From Allantophomopsis cytisporea (taxonomy: Eukaryota; Ascomycota; Leotiomycetes; Phacidiales; Phacidiaceae), in assembly GCA_024752435.1 (NCBI GenBank), contig CP103022.1, forward strand, positions 806,001 to 870,000: a stretch of 64,000 nucleotides of DNA, written 5' to 3'. Below, piece after piece: positions 1-12,730 of the stretch (the stretch's first letter is position 1; each line of letters begins with the position of its first letter). A program made the position numbers and the translations under genes. The notes below the pieces were generated by a model. That model did no database searches. It had not been told where the DNA came from and saw only the letters and a list, made by a program, of their open reading frames with translations.

Positions 1-311
1 GCGAGCGCTGGATCGCCAGCAACGAAAAACGTAGATCATTCCAACTTTCACGGGAAAGGCGCAGTTCTGAATAACATCATCTGGTTAACAGACGACGGTG
101 TATTGCTGCCAAGTCACCGCCAAGCTTGTCATTGAGCAGGGTAATGCGCCACACACTCTCTCGATGCGACAGCGAACGGTTTAGAATCAACGACAACATA
201 AATGACAAGTACACTCCGATTATACACATTACGAATCACGATCTAGACATTGCCGAGGGCTTTGCACATCTGAGATAGTCGCGAGGAGATCATTGACTTC
301 TCACAACAACC

Positions 312-3300
312 ATGTCGTTCCATCAGAATGGCTCCCGACGATATGGGCATGTTCCTCCTGCCCAGTGGTCGTCCGGTGCCACAGGTCAGGATTCGAGTCA
401 AGGGCTACAAAGACAATCGAGTTTTGACAACGGCGACGAAGGCTCTTTACAAGATAACCGAAACGGGAGACGTCAAGCCCCACCCCCGCCCTTACAATCC
501 AGGAGCAGAGCTGGAAGTTCAGCACAGGGAGACCTCCGTTCGCCCACCTACGATCCATATGGCAGCAGTAGTCCAGCCCTTTCGGGCTTTCAACATCAAT
601 ATCAGCCTCTTCAAGCCGGTGGCTCACCACCAGCCTCACAAATAGTCTACAACCCTCAACAATTTGCTCGAACGCAATCGCAATCACAAGCCCATGCACC
701 CCCTACAACTCCAGGCCCTTATAGTCCGCAGTTGTCCAGCAGCAATAATATCAATCGAGGAGCGTACCCCACATACAATCCAGCGGCATACCAGTCACAA
801 TCATATATACAGCGACACCCTACTGCATCTGGATATGGTTATGGGATAGGGGGTACATACGCTTCATCGTCATCAGTGCCGCAACCACCACAGTCTCCAA
901 ATAACTGGCAACAGAACTCGGCATATCCCAGCATCTCATCTCGACCATCATCGCGACAGACCTATGAACAGCCCCTTCAAAGTCCACAATACCCTCCCTC
1001 GAGTTCCGCGCCTTTGCCCCCACGAGGTTCCCCTTATACACCTCCATCAGCCTTCACTCCGGCTTTCCCATCAAACGAAGCACCATATCCTTCCGATGAC
1101 TACAGATCTCCTGGACCTGTGCAGCCACAATACGACGCATACCCATCCCCTGAACGCGTGTCCTCTCCGGGGAGGTCTAATGGTTATTCATCGCGTGTAG
1201 CATCGCCGAACCGATCATTGCAGATGCCATCTCCTCAAGCCCACACACTCGATTCCGTTGCGGGAATACAGAGACATCCAAACTTACGACCTCTGCCGAA
1301 CGCGCCAACAGATGATGATGATACATATGACATCCTTGATTCGTACTCTAATCGCGATGAAAGTGACGAAGAAAGGGCACAAGAACAAATATATCAGGAT
1401 ATTGAGGCTGCCATATTGGTCGGAGGTTCGAATTCTCGAGACCATCAGTCGCAGGGATTGCATGGCGAAGATCTGCTAGATGGAGAATTGCATCGATATA
1501 ATTCGGCAGCAACAACTCTTGGAAGAGATCAACATGGTTCTAGGGCCTCTTCGACGGTGATAGCTGATCAGGAGCCAGTCTACGATTTTGATGATTATGA
1601 GAGTGACGCAGAGGCAGCAGCTGGACTTGAAGCCATGCGCATTGCAGAAGAGCAAGATGCACAACGGGGTGTAGGGAGCTTTGGAATGTTTGGTTCTACG
1701 AGAATTCCAAAGCCGCCTTCCCGGGAGGCGCCTACCGTGGAGGCTAGTAGCGATAGTGACTACGGGAATGTTGATATGGGATTATATGGTGGTGGTTATG
1801 ATGCGCACTTGTCGTACGGGGGCAATGACCCAGTTACGCTGAGCCAAGATCACCAAAGTGAGATGGCTGATCAGAGCAGACCGTTGCCTAATGTGAATGA
1901 TTTCAGGAGATCCGAGAGCCATGATCCACCTGCTGGTCTTGGGGGTAACACTGATTATTCTATGCCTGGGGAGACGGCCTTGCATCCATTCCCGTCCTTT
2001 GGCCCAGCTAGAGTTGATACATTCGGTACTGGCGGACTTCAGCGTCCAGGATCGCATAATCGCAAACTTAGCTTCGACGATGGCGACGAGCTTGGCTCAA
2101 TTGAGTCTCAGCGTGCCGACTCGCGCTTGAGTGCACGCTCTGGTAGTGAGAGCCCAGCTAAAGATGACATGCCCGACATGTTTTATCATCCAGGTATGAG
2201 CTCAACAAGTCAACGTCCATTGCCAACTATACCCCTCGCGGAAGGTGGCACATATAGGAATTCCTACCCGGATCAATATAGTCATGGACAAGAAAGTAGT
2301 ACACCGGGGTCTCTCTATTCTTCTCGCGGGTCAGAGTCCTATCTCCCACAATTGGCCATAAATTCGAATATGCAGTACGTTCCACGGTCAACTTCTCTCA
2401 ACAGCCATAGCACTACACCTGTGACTGTGCCTCCAGTGAGATCGAAGACCGATGCTGAAGAGCGTCAGGCTCGACAAAGATTGCAGAAGCAACAAATGGC
2501 ACGTCGTTCTGGAGGAGGTGTGGATGGCTTCGACAGTGCAGGGCCACAAATTGCACTCGACTTACCTGTGCTACCGACTGGAAAGCGGAGAAAGTTCATT
2601 CCTAACAAGCTATCCTCTAGTGATTTCAAGAGATGTACTGAACCATGGGCTCTTAGCAATATTGCATCGTGGTTGAAAGAGATGGGTGGTGGTGAAACTG
2701 GTGAAGGCGAGGCTGATCTTAGGAAAAAGACTATCGTCGACGCTCTTGTTGCTCTTTTTACCTACAAGGTACCAACTATGAACACAGCTGATGCTGAGAC
2801 TTTGAGCGACCGGACTGTCAAATCTTTGTTCGCTGCCGGAGTACTCGTTCGCGATGAAGAATGGGTGAAATTCGGCCAAGGAGAAATATGTGGGGTCATG
2901 TGGCAATTGACAGGTTCCGGCTGCTATTCTCCGAAATTGCATGAGCAAGAGATGCCTGGCCGCTGCTACTCCCATCACTGCCACCGGACGTTGAAGAAGA
3001 TAAATCTGCAAGCACAATCATTGGAGCCAACTCGAAAGTCTCAAGATTGGGTTACCTTCTTCGATGTGAAGAAAGAGCAACTTGAAGGAGTTTCCAAAAA
3101 GGACATCGAGCGTCAAAACAATTTGCACGAGATTGTTATGTCTGAGGATGTCTATATGGATCAGGTCAATGTTCTGAGAGTGCTCTATCGAGACGCTCTC
3201 CAAACATGGCAACCACCAATCATTGGACCCAACAAACTCAACAAATTCGTCATTAGTGTATTTGGCAAGATTGAAGCAATTAAAAAGGTCAATGAAGACC

Positions 3301-5646
3301 ATCTTCTTGCGCAGCTCAAGTATCGCCAACAGGAACAGGGACCTTGGGTTGTCGGTTTCAGCGATATCTTTAGAGAGTGGATCAGAAAGGCTAGAAAGGC
3401 TTACATCGAATATGCCGCGGGCTTTCCTCATGCTACATATCTCGTTCGTAGGGAGGCTGACAAGAACTTGCTCTTCCGACAATTCTTGGATCAAGCACGA
3501 GCCCATGAACTTTCTGGAAGATTGGATTGGAACACGTATCTCAAGGCCCCGATTACGAGACTGCAAAGATATTCTCTACTCCTCGCAACGGTCCATAAGA
3601 ATATGGTTCAAGACTCCGAAGAAAAAGCAAACCTTACGATAGCGATTGATGAGATCAAGACTGTGACACTCGAATGTGATGCCAAGGTCGACGAGATGTC
3701 GAAGAAGGTCGAAATGATAGAAATGAGCTCCAAGCTTATCTTGCGTCCGGGTATGGAACGCGTGGAACTCAATTTGGACCACCTGGGACGAGAACTTATT
3801 TTCAAGGGAGATCTCCAGCGTGTTGGTGCCAACAGATTTACGTGGCTGGAAACTCACGCCATATTGTTCGATCACTACTTGGTACTAGCGAAGACAGTCG
3901 CACACAGGGATGGCAGTAGCGGAAGGAAGAGTGAGCGATATGATGTATCGAAGCTAGTGAGTAATATCAGACACCTACTGCAGTCCTAAGCTAATTGTAC
4001 TTAGCCAATACCCATGCAACTACTCGTTCTTGAGAGTACAGATGACGATCCGGTTGTCAAGTCATCAGTGAAAGGTTTGGGAGCTGTCACAACTGTAACC
4101 AGGAACGCAGCTCCAGCCCCTGTCGACCAACGCACTAACAGATCCAACACAACGACTCAGGGGAATCAACTTGAGCACACTACCACAAATGCTTCAACTG
4201 CTAGCGCAGGATCATTGAGCAGAGTTGTTACATCTACAAATCTTGAACAAGACGCACGATCAATGTTTCCTTTCCGTGTCAAGCACCTTGGAAAGTCAGA
4301 AGTCTACACACTCTACGCACCTTCAGCAAAGAATCGACAAGACTGGTGTGACAAGATTCTTGAAGCAAAGACTCGATATGCCGCTTCTCTTTTCAGACAA
4401 AATGCAGAGCCTTTCAGACTACGGGTTATGGCGGACAGCGCATTTGCTTACGACGCTATGTCAGCAGCAACTCGAACTAATGACATCTCTATCAGTGGAA
4501 CACCTCTTGACCGAGCTATCGAGGAAGTCGGCGATGTGTATGGACGTGGTGGACCTAGACCGGCGCCAATATGTCGTGCCATGGTTAATTGCTCTACAGC
4601 CTTTACGGCTTATGGCAGATCAATGGTTGCTATTGGCACAGATTACGGGGTCTACACTACCGAGGCGGCTAACCCTCGTGGTTGGCAAAGAGTAAGTCCA
4701 TTGCGCTGAGAATTCCGAATATTACTGACATATGTAGTCAATCATGTCGAATCGTGTTACTCAAATAGCCGTCCTTGAAGAGTTCTCGCTGTTCTTGATA
4801 ATTGCAGATCGTTCGTTGATCGCATATCATCTTGATGTTGTCGTTCCGCCGTCAGACTTTCCCGCTCCTCAACATGACTCGGCACGTCGTGCACCACAAA
4901 AGCTGTCGGGCAATCGTGATGTCTCCTTCTTTGCCACCGCACGCATGAAAGATCGTACCCTGGTCTTCTACAAAAAACGTGAATCTTTACATTCCGTATT
5001 CAAAGTTCTTGAACCCGTCTTCCAGAAGTCCTCTGAGAAGAAAACCCGACTATTCGGCAAGAAGTTCGGCGGAGGTACCACTGAGTTCTTCCGCGAATTC
5101 GATGAATTTTATATTCCTACGGAATGTTTTACCATTAATCTCTTCAATGCTTACATTGCAATCAGCACGGCAAGAGGATTTGAACTTTTAACGCTCGATA
5201 AGAAGGTGCCTATGTCCATTCCGGATCTCAAATCCCCTGAGATATCCTCCATCGCTGCGCGCCTCGCTGGCCAGAAACCTCTGGGCATGTTCCGTCTCTC
5301 GGACCAGGAGTTCCTCCTCTGCTACGAAGAATGTGGTGTTTACATTGATAAGCACGGTGATGTATCCCGCTCTGTAATCTTGGAATTTGTTGGGAAAGCC
5401 AAGACCGCTGCTATGTACGGCGCTTACCTAGTCCTCTTCGATTCAGACTTCGTGGAGGTGAGAAACGCGGAGAATGGAAGATTGAGACAGATCATTGCGG
5501 GCAAGGATGTGAGGTGTTTGGATTATGGCCTTAGCGTTGGAGGTCAGGGCACGGAGAGGACTTTGAAAGTCGCTATGGCGCATCCGGATTATGCTGCTAG
5601 TCAACTTGTGTTGGAGTTGGTTCTGAATGAGGGGCAGAGGGACTAG
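312..5646 (+). CDS. ROM2: Rho1 guanine nucleotide exchange factor, Rom2 type (DEP-DH-PH-CNH)
   Basis: Three exons, 312-3956, 4005-4691 and 4738-5646, joined by 48- and 46-bp introns (GTGAGT and GTAAGT donors), give 1746 residues in one frame. The first 760 or so residues are low-complexity, rich in Ser, Pro, Gln and Tyr. A DEP-like domain follows at about 773-883, a RhoGEF (DH) domain at about 933-1117 with the typical TRLQRYSLLL helix, a PH domain at about 1153-1340 spanning intron 1, and a C-terminal citron homology (CNH) domain from about 1353. This order is that of yeast Rom1/Rom2, which load GTP onto Rho1 at the plasma membrane in the cell-wall integrity pathway; the role here is inferred from the family. 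The start is the first ATG, in context CAACCATGTC. No truncation is visible. Confidence 0.93.
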
Positions 5647-6286
5647 ATCCCATGAAAGCTCCTCGAAGAGATGGAGAGAAGAAAGAGTGAGAGAAATGGG
5701 GATAGAAAGTGCAGGTGGTAGTATTCCGCGAAGTTCGTTATTCACCCCCACAAAATTGAAGGACAACAAAGGCGGAATGAAGGCAGGCCCAGAGGACTGG
5801 ACATAAGGGGGCCTAGCAGATCAGGCTCTGGCATCTGGCGGAAGCGGTGGAAATATGTGTGATGTGTTATTTTGTGTAATTTACTTGGTCCGGAAGAAAA
5901 CTCCCTCTTCGTTTCTATTCCTCGGCCTCAGCGTGGTCAAATTTTTGTATTCTGCTTAATGCGCTCGGCGCAGGGAGGGACCTCTTAATTCTTTTGATAC
6001 CAATGAAAGCGCTTTCCTGTTGTATCCGCACTGAACTCTCTGTCAGATTTATTGTGAGAACTGAGAACTAAAATCTGCACTTGCCTGTGCTGAGACGGGT
6101 TTATTAGTAGGATTTCAACTTTGAAAATAGGTCGGTGATATCAATATTGTGGAGACTATGAACTTGACAAGGCGGGACATGCAAAATAGAGCGCATCTGA
6201 CACGGATCTACAAGAAACTCCCTTTCTAGAGTAGCTTACCCCGATACCGCGTCGAAAACTTGACGTTAGAATTGCCTCTCGCTCGG
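5647..6286. other. Intergenic: 3' flank of the Rho GEF and distal promoter of the next gene
   Basis: No ORF here has family resemblance or splice support. The interval is expected to hold the terminator region of the Rho GEF and the distal promoter of the small-protein gene. It includes a single CRE-like half-match (TGACGTTA) near 6261. Confidence 0.5.
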
Positions 6287-6311
6287 GACGTCATCTCAAA
6301 ATATGACGTCA
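6287..6311. promoter_or_regulatory. Pair of CRE/ATF-type sites
   Basis: GACGTCAT at 6287-6294 and the full palindrome TGACGTCA at 6304-6311 lie 17 bp apart, about 200 bp upstream of the start at 6508. A related TGACGTTA lies near 6261. bZIP factors of the Atf1/CREB class bind this octamer in fungi and often act downstream of stress MAP kinases. Binding here is inferred from sequence only. Confidence 0.55.
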
Positions 6312-6353
6312 GAATCCCTCTTTTCATACCTCACGCATCACCACCAAAAAGGA

Positions 6354-6359
6354 TATAAA
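6354..6359 (+). promoter_or_regulatory. TATA box of the small hydrophilic protein gene
   Basis: TATAAA in the context GGATATAAACC, about 150 bp before the ATG and 43 bp downstream of the CRE palindrome. Position and sequence fit a TATA-driven, inducible promoter with a long 5' leader. Confidence 0.5.
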
Positions 6360-6507
6360 CCGCAGTCTTGGCATTTAATATCTCATCTCAGATCATTCCA
6401 GAAATAAACCCATAAATCTCTGAACCCAAATCCAAATTCAAATCCAGATTCATCCCACAATTTGTTTTGTCAATAAAATAAATATTCCGAAGCCTTACAC
6501 CGCGAAA

Positions 6508-6917
6508 ATGTCTACAAGCACTACAAACACCACAAACACTACAACAGTCCACTCGGGCCCAGCCGCCGGCACAACGCACTCTCACGGCTCCTCGAATCCA
6601 GTCAAGGGCGCCTTCGCAAAGGTACACGGTATCGGCGAGGCGGTGCGCGGGGAGGTGAACGGTGCCATTGATGGGGCTTTCAATGAGGTATGTTAACTCT
6701 GATCCTATACTTTCCTTGCCATTATATATCCTCTTACTATCATTCCTGTTTCTGGATATTTTGAGGGACAGGAGCTAACGGTTGTTAGCCTACTGGTGTA
6801 GCTAAGAACGACGCTGTTGCGAAGGAGGGATATGGCGAGATTTCGACGGGTCACTTTGCGCCTGAGACGAAGAATCGGGAGGGCGTGGTTCCAGGGGACA
6901 AGGAGAGGAGGTTGTAG
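6508..6917 (+). CDS. Small hydrophilic stress-type protein, 102 aa, function unknown
   Basis: Two exons, 6508-6687 and 6789-6917, flank a 100-bp intron with GTATGT donor, GCTAAC branch site and TTAG acceptor. The joined frame is 102 residues. The N-terminus is Thr/Asn/Ser-rich. The middle, with GAFAKVHGIGEAVRGEVNGA, looks like an amphipathic helix, and the tail is charged and ends KERRL. No Cys, Trp, signal peptide or membrane segment is visible. Composition resembles small heat-stable stress or conidiation proteins of filamentous fungi, but I do not recognise a named family. The TATA box and paired CRE-like sites upstream suggest stress- or development-dependent expression (inference). Confidence 0.75.
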
Positions 6918-7363
6918 ATTTTGGCTTGCCTAAACTTGTGGTTCGTGGTGAGATACTTTAGTCCTACAGAGATTGGAGTCACGATTGATTGTTATGTATG
7001 AATGTTACGAATGAATTTTATGACCATGATCTTTCGATTTCGGCTAGTTGAGTAAGATTGAGGAGAACAAATTATGGTATAAACCGTCTTTCTGTGATTA
7101 TCCAACTCATTAGGCCAAGGATATTGTTCATTTATTGAGGTATATTACAAGTTGTTTATCAATTTTCGATAAACACAATCTTAAATAATCCTGCAAGCAG
7201 CATAACACAAACGCATCACAGATCATATTGTCCCGAAGATTATCATGTCAATGATCGGTGTTCAATTTTCCACTCTATAAACATCATGATAAAAAAAAAG
7301 AAAAAAAGTCATCGCCATAAAAACAATCAAAAGGAGTCATCACATGCATCAAGAACAGCAAAT
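6918..7363. other. Convergent 3' intergenic region
   Basis: AT-rich spacer between the ends of two convergent genes. It should contain both terminators. No ORF or structured element is convincing; the short plus-strand ORF crossing 7286-7507 is antisense to the last transaldolase exon. Confidence 0.5.
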
Positions 7364-8566
7364 TTATGCCTCGATCTTGGCCTTAAGGATGTCCTTAAGG
7401 GTCTCGGCATCAGCAGCGAACTTGGAGATACCCTCGCGGAGCTTCTCGACGGCCATCTGGTCCTCGTTGAAGTCGAAGCGGAAGAGGGACTCGTCGTCGA
7501 CGTATGACTTTCTCTCGATGTCGAGGGAAGAGGCCTGGGAAGCATCGAGCTTCTTTGGGACTGGGTCGGTGGAGCCCATGAGCTCCTCAAGGAGGTTTGG
7601 CTGATGAGAATTAGTATTTGTTCTAGAGTCGGAAGCTTCGGGTAGCGAGGAGAATCTGTGGAACTTACAGAGATGGTCAAGTAGTCACAACCAGCGAGCT
7701 CGGTGATCTCACCGATGTTTCTGAAGGAAGCACCCATGACAATGGTGTTGTAGCCAAACTTCTTGTAGTAGTTGAAGATGGCCTTGACGGAGGCGACACC
7801 TGGGTCCTGCTCCTTGGTGTACTCCTTCTTGGTGGATGCCTTGTACCAATCAAGGATACGGCCAACGAATGGGGAGATGAGGAAGGCTCCGGCCTCAGCG
7901 GCGCAGATGGCCTGGGAGAGGGAGAACATGAGGGTGAGGTTGGTGTTGATGCCGTGGTCGCGCTGAAGGATACGGGCGGCCTGGATACCCTCCCAGGTGG
8001 AGGCGATCTTGATCAAGACGCGGGACTTGTCAATACCGACAGCCTTGTAAAGCTGTATTCGGAGTTAGAACCAAATGTTGCTCAAAGGGTTACGATGCTC
8101 ATCGGAAGACAAGACCGTAGTTTTGATCACTTACCTCGATGATGTGAAGGGCCTTGTCGACGGATCCCTTGGTGGAGAAGGAGAAACGGGCATCGACCTC
8201 AGTGGAAACCTTTCCTGGGACGATCTTCAAGATCTCCTTACCGAACTCAACGAGGAGCTTGTCGAGGGTGGCATCGACCTTCTCGTCGAGGGTCTTACCC
8301 TGGTCCTTACCGTAGGCGACGGCGGCATCGATGAGGCTGGCGTAGTCTGGCTTCTTGGAGGCAGCGAGGATCAAAGATGGGTTGGTGGTGGCATCTTGTG
8401 GCTTGTACTTGCCAATGGCTGTTTGGCAAAGAGAAGTTAGAATTGAAATTCTCGTATTTCTACCAGAGACGGGGTGAGAACGAGGGGTTTACTCACAAGC
8501 AAAGTCACCGGAGTCGGAGACGACGGTGGTGCCAGCGGCCTTCAATTGATCGAGGGAGGTAGACAT
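7364..8566 (-). CDS. TAL1: Transaldolase
   Basis: Four exons on the minus strand, 8566-8497, 8418-8135, 8052-7669 and 7600-7364, give 324 residues, the usual length of class I transaldolases. The enzyme moves a dihydroxyacetone unit between sedoheptulose-7-phosphate and glyceraldehyde-3-phosphate in the non-oxidative pentose phosphate pathway, in the cytosol. The Schiff-base lysine is visible as K133 in RVLIKIASTWEG, and the N-terminal DATTNPS motif is intact across intron 1. All introns have GTAAGT or GTGAGT donors. Codon use is strongly biased to C-ending codons, like that of lysyl-tRNA synthetase here, suggesting high expression. The start is the MSTSLDQLK methionine. Confidence 0.96.
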
Positions 8567-10920
8567 GATTATGAGTATGTATTTGAGGGAGGTTGTGGAT
8601 TTGAATTGATTGTTGTTTGGGGTATCTTTGAAATTGGTATGATTTTTTTCTTGGGAAGAATTGAGGAAGGGGAAGTATGTTTATAGCTCTTCAGATGATG
8701 TAGAAGAGGTGAGACGTTGGGAGAATCGGACAGAGTTTCTCAGGTTTAGTGGGGGGGGGATGAGTTAACACAATTGGGCTATGACGAAGGATTTTGGGTG
8801 GTTCCGGCTTGCGGGCACGGTGACAGCGTACACTCTCCCCTCCGAGACACGCCATTCGACCATTGAATGTACTTAGTGGAGATAGCTTGTGCCTTTCACC
8901 TGTGTTTAGCCACATCACCTTAGTCATTACATACAATTCATCCATCTCATCCATCACTTGAAGTTCAGTCCCAGCAAAGACGGTATTCTTTACTTACTAC
9001 ATCGAATACTGCATACTATGACTATGTACTACATTCATCTACCAGTCGATACCCTTTCCCATCTCTGTCAAAGCAATTCCATTTCAAGAACATATCCTTC
9101 ATCACTCGGCCAAGTCGGCTGGGACATTAGTTCGGCGATACTACTCCGAGTAGATTGGAGGGGTAACAGCAACCAAAGTGAGATGTGATGTGATCGAGAG
9201 ACATCGAATCTGAATGTTCACCTTGAGCATTTGCTGTCATCTTTGTCATCCTGAGCGCCAATTGTCCACGACCGTACTCCATTGTGCTCCAGTCTTTGCA
9301 AGTGGTGAATCAAATATTCAAGGCACATGCATATCCAACACTTACCTGCAAAGTCCTCGACTCCGGAAAAACTCATACAGCACTCGGAGTACATTGACTT
9401 TCCAGTCTCAGAACCGGCGTCAAAGTCAGAACTAGAATCAGCCGCACGTATCAATCAAGTGCCTTGGGTTTCGTGGAGGCGTTAATCAGCGACGTGCAGG
9501 AACGGATGATCCGCCATCAACCGCCTTGGATATTCTCAAGTCAATGATTAAAAATTATTGGATGCGCATAGTATTGATGGAGTACGTAGTAGGTAGCTAA
9601 TCCGTTCCCATAGAAACGCTACAGAACATCTGCGCGGCAGCTACTGCAGCATTGGTTGGGAGCAAGACCCTTAGAACCTTCGCCACATCAATATCACAAT
9701 TCCCAGCCTCAAGCGCACAAAATACCATCATGTGAACTTAAAAGGACCATACATCCGGACGAGTCAAATCCCATTTCAAAATCCGAAATAGAATAAAATA
9801 TAATGATTCCTTTTGCCTTTTCCATGGACCCTTTGCCTGCAGCATTCCCGTGATGTCCACGGAATACAGTGCTCCAAAACTGCTCGTCCGGAGCACAGAG
9901 GTCCGGAGGTCTGTCGTCCGGACCGGCAAGTAAAAGGCGCCTGACATACATTATTCGTTATGCGCGTAGAAATTCACGGAGATACAGAAGCAGCGCAGCA
10001 TTTCTGCAACAAACACCAGCCATTTTTACCAGTGCTCTTGCACACGTGTAGTGAAATCAAGCATGACAAAGCATATGGGAATGGAAAAGGACTGCACGCC
10101 GCCGAATACCCCAGACTACAAAAGGTCGCGTGGCAGATCATTAGATTGGTAAGAATGGAGATGTTCTGCGCCGAAGATTTCTTTGGTGAGATGGAGAATG
10201 TTTGTTTGATTGTCAGACGATCATTACAATATTGTTCATACCGCTCCTTGAGAATCTCTTCGATGATGAGCGATGTGGTTTACATACACGCACGTCAGTA
10301 GTTATTATTAATGAGGGGCGAGGGACGACGACCCGTACTCATAAGGTAAACTATTCTGACAGAATTACAAACACTCCTCTCCCACGATGGTAGATTTAAG
10401 ATGGCATGGCATCTCAGTCTCAATCCAAGGGTCCAAGTTCTGTATACAGCACATCAAATAAGAAGTGGGCGAATAGGGGAATCCCTCAATCATTATTGTC
10501 ATGAAGAGGTATACGAATATCTTGTTTTGCAGCTCGCTCTCCACTAACCTTTTCTCAGTCCTTCAGAAAGCTCGCGGTTGAGCCGGCAATTATGCCAAGG
10601 CAGTGAGAACAGAAGGTTCTTTGAGGCTGAGAAAAAGGCCGTATTAGCCTGACGCGCCACCAGCACGAGGCTGCATGATATGCTTGAAGAGAGAACAGCA
10701 GGGTAGGCATTGAGGTTATTCAAACCACAAGAATAAAGGTTACTGAAAAATGCCTCTTCACCCTGACCTTGTCCGTAAAAATGACTGCCTTCGCAATTCA
10801 CCTAAACATTGCAGCTGGCGATCATTAAGCATTCGTGGAGTCGCCCTTAATCAGGCCTTTTTCTCGCCCTAGACCACCCACAGTTTTGAGAGGGGCAGTT
10901 TTCGCCAATGCAGAAAGAAT
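8567..10920. other. Gene-poor intergenic region (2.4 kb)
   Basis: Contains the transaldolase promoter (a G-run near 8750, then A/T-mixed sequence) and no ORF that reads like a protein. Around 9890-9925 there are four TCCGG copies within about 40 bp. Nothing else stands out. Confidence 0.45.
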
Positions 10921-10923
10921 GAA

Positions 10924-11620
10924 ATCCTGTCAACTGGATATTCAGGGAGACATCAGAATACTCAGCAAACGATCTGGAGATCGCACACGAGAATCAGTAC
11001 CGCGTCATCAAAGTTGTGTTAGAGCACATGATTCCCGCCAAGGGAATTGGCGAGGTTCTGTCAGGTGCAAAAGTCTGGTATACGACTATGGAGCTACGCA
11101 ACAGGAGAATGAATGTGAGTAACGCCTACGGGGAGAGGGTTTTTGGACTTGATGGCAAAATTAAGGGGTATTTTCGAACCAGGAAGCTGAGAACGTTCGT
11201 GGGGGAGAATGTGAGCGTGAAGAGGCTGGAGTACGATGCCATCAAGTTGGGATTGTTGAGAGGGTGCAGGACCGCATTGTGGAAGTTGCTATGGCAAGGT
11301 ATGGAAAGCTGAGTTGATGATGGCTGGGGTTTTGGAGAATGTCGGATCGCTAGATGGGAAGTTCGATTTGATGGCCCCATGTTGAGCGACAATTTGCGAC
11401 CCCTAGATGATTGGAGAGGTAGCTGGGAAGTCTATTTTGTAAAGGGCATGCGAGAACGATCAAACAAGAATGCGAGGCCAAGGGACTAGATTCGGAACTC
11501 GATGTGCTTGTACTGGTACCAATTTCACAGTTTCAGCGGTCGCTGGAGGGCGAAGGAGGAACGACGAAGTCATCGATTGTGCATGGGATTTTGGTATGGG
11601 AATTCAGGAGTTGATGAAGA
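10924..11620 (+). pseudogene. Decayed coding remnant, possibly a short-chain dehydrogenase
   Basis: Several protein-like stretches follow one another in different frames. An open segment of about 130 codons (10924-11312) contains DLEIAHENQYRVIKVVLEH. A second frame at about 11250-11312 reads EVAMARYGKLS, then stops. A third continues MMAGVLENVGSLDGK from 11317. A fourth at about 11461-11594 ends GGTTKSSIVHGIL. The order of a YGKL-type motif, an N(N)AGV-like motif and a TKxxIxH-like motif recalls classical SDR enzymes, with stops and frame changes between. The family call is weak and may be wrong. The evidence for decay is the frame switching itself. Confidence 0.25.
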
Positions 11621-12730
11621 CATGGGTGAGGTATTTTCCTTGGTTCTTGTTGCTCAGCTGAGTATAACGAATGCGAGCTGTAGATTGTATATGGTAAGCG
11701 ATGTGATGAGAGGAGCTGACTACGAAAAGTAATGCCGGTTTACTATCAGTTCTTTCTCAATACTTGGCGACTCCAAAAAAATCGGATTTTGTTGGAAATT
11801 TGGAGCTTCATGCATGATGAGCCTTGAGTTTCAAGATGATTTGGAATGGTGTTGTCTAACGCCGACACAGGAGGTCACTACGCGCGCCTTCCTCACCAAA
11901 TTCTAGATATTGCTGGAGTAGTATTTGCCTTGTTGCATCTTACCATCACTTCTTGATTTGCTAACCAATGTTTACAAAATGCTTGGTGATTTGAGGAGCT
12001 TAGCAGTCAACATTGTTAATTGTAAAATGCTAGTATAGAAATGCGAGTTTCTATGCCGTACAATCGCCGTATTCCCCTTTTCATGTGCTCTTTCAGTTTC
12101 TGCTAGAGATATAGTTTCTATAGGTCCACTCGATATCGAGACAAATGACAATAAGGTTTTCTGCTTTTGGCAAAAATTCCTCACCCTTGGCTGCTATACC
12201 TTTTTGAATGTGCGAATATATTCATTTGTATCGATAACAGAATGTGCAGTCTCATAATTAAACCATTACTAAATGTTATACACACCAAGCCAAAACAACA
12301 TTCTAGCTCTGGGGTTATATGGGGCTCTTTGTTAAAAAAAAAATATACTTTTTAACGGACCATCTGAGAGGAACGGATTCTTCACAATTGATAAATAAAA
12401 CATCCAATTTTGAGCACGGTATATTAGCAGCCTTTCAAAAAGCCTTTTTATTCTGTAACAAAACTATCTTTTAATTCAGAACCCCCATCCTATCTGCTGA
12501 GGATATCATATTCTAATGAGCTAATGTTATGGGGAAATCACGAATTCACCTTATTAACATAGCATAATATTCCAGCCGTTTAAAAAGAACAAAAAACAAA
12601 AACAAGACAAAACATGAAAATTCTATATGCAGTCATTATAATAAAAGATCGGGGTATATCCGGAAGACAGAAATGCAACAACAATCCTCTCCAACGCCAA
12701 TGAAACGCATGCACAAGATTATATATATAA
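11621..12730. other. AT-rich intergenic region
   Basis: Mostly AT-rich sequence with poly-A tracts, lying beyond the 3' end of the Bor1-type gene. No ORF or RNA gene could be supported. Confidence 0.45.
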
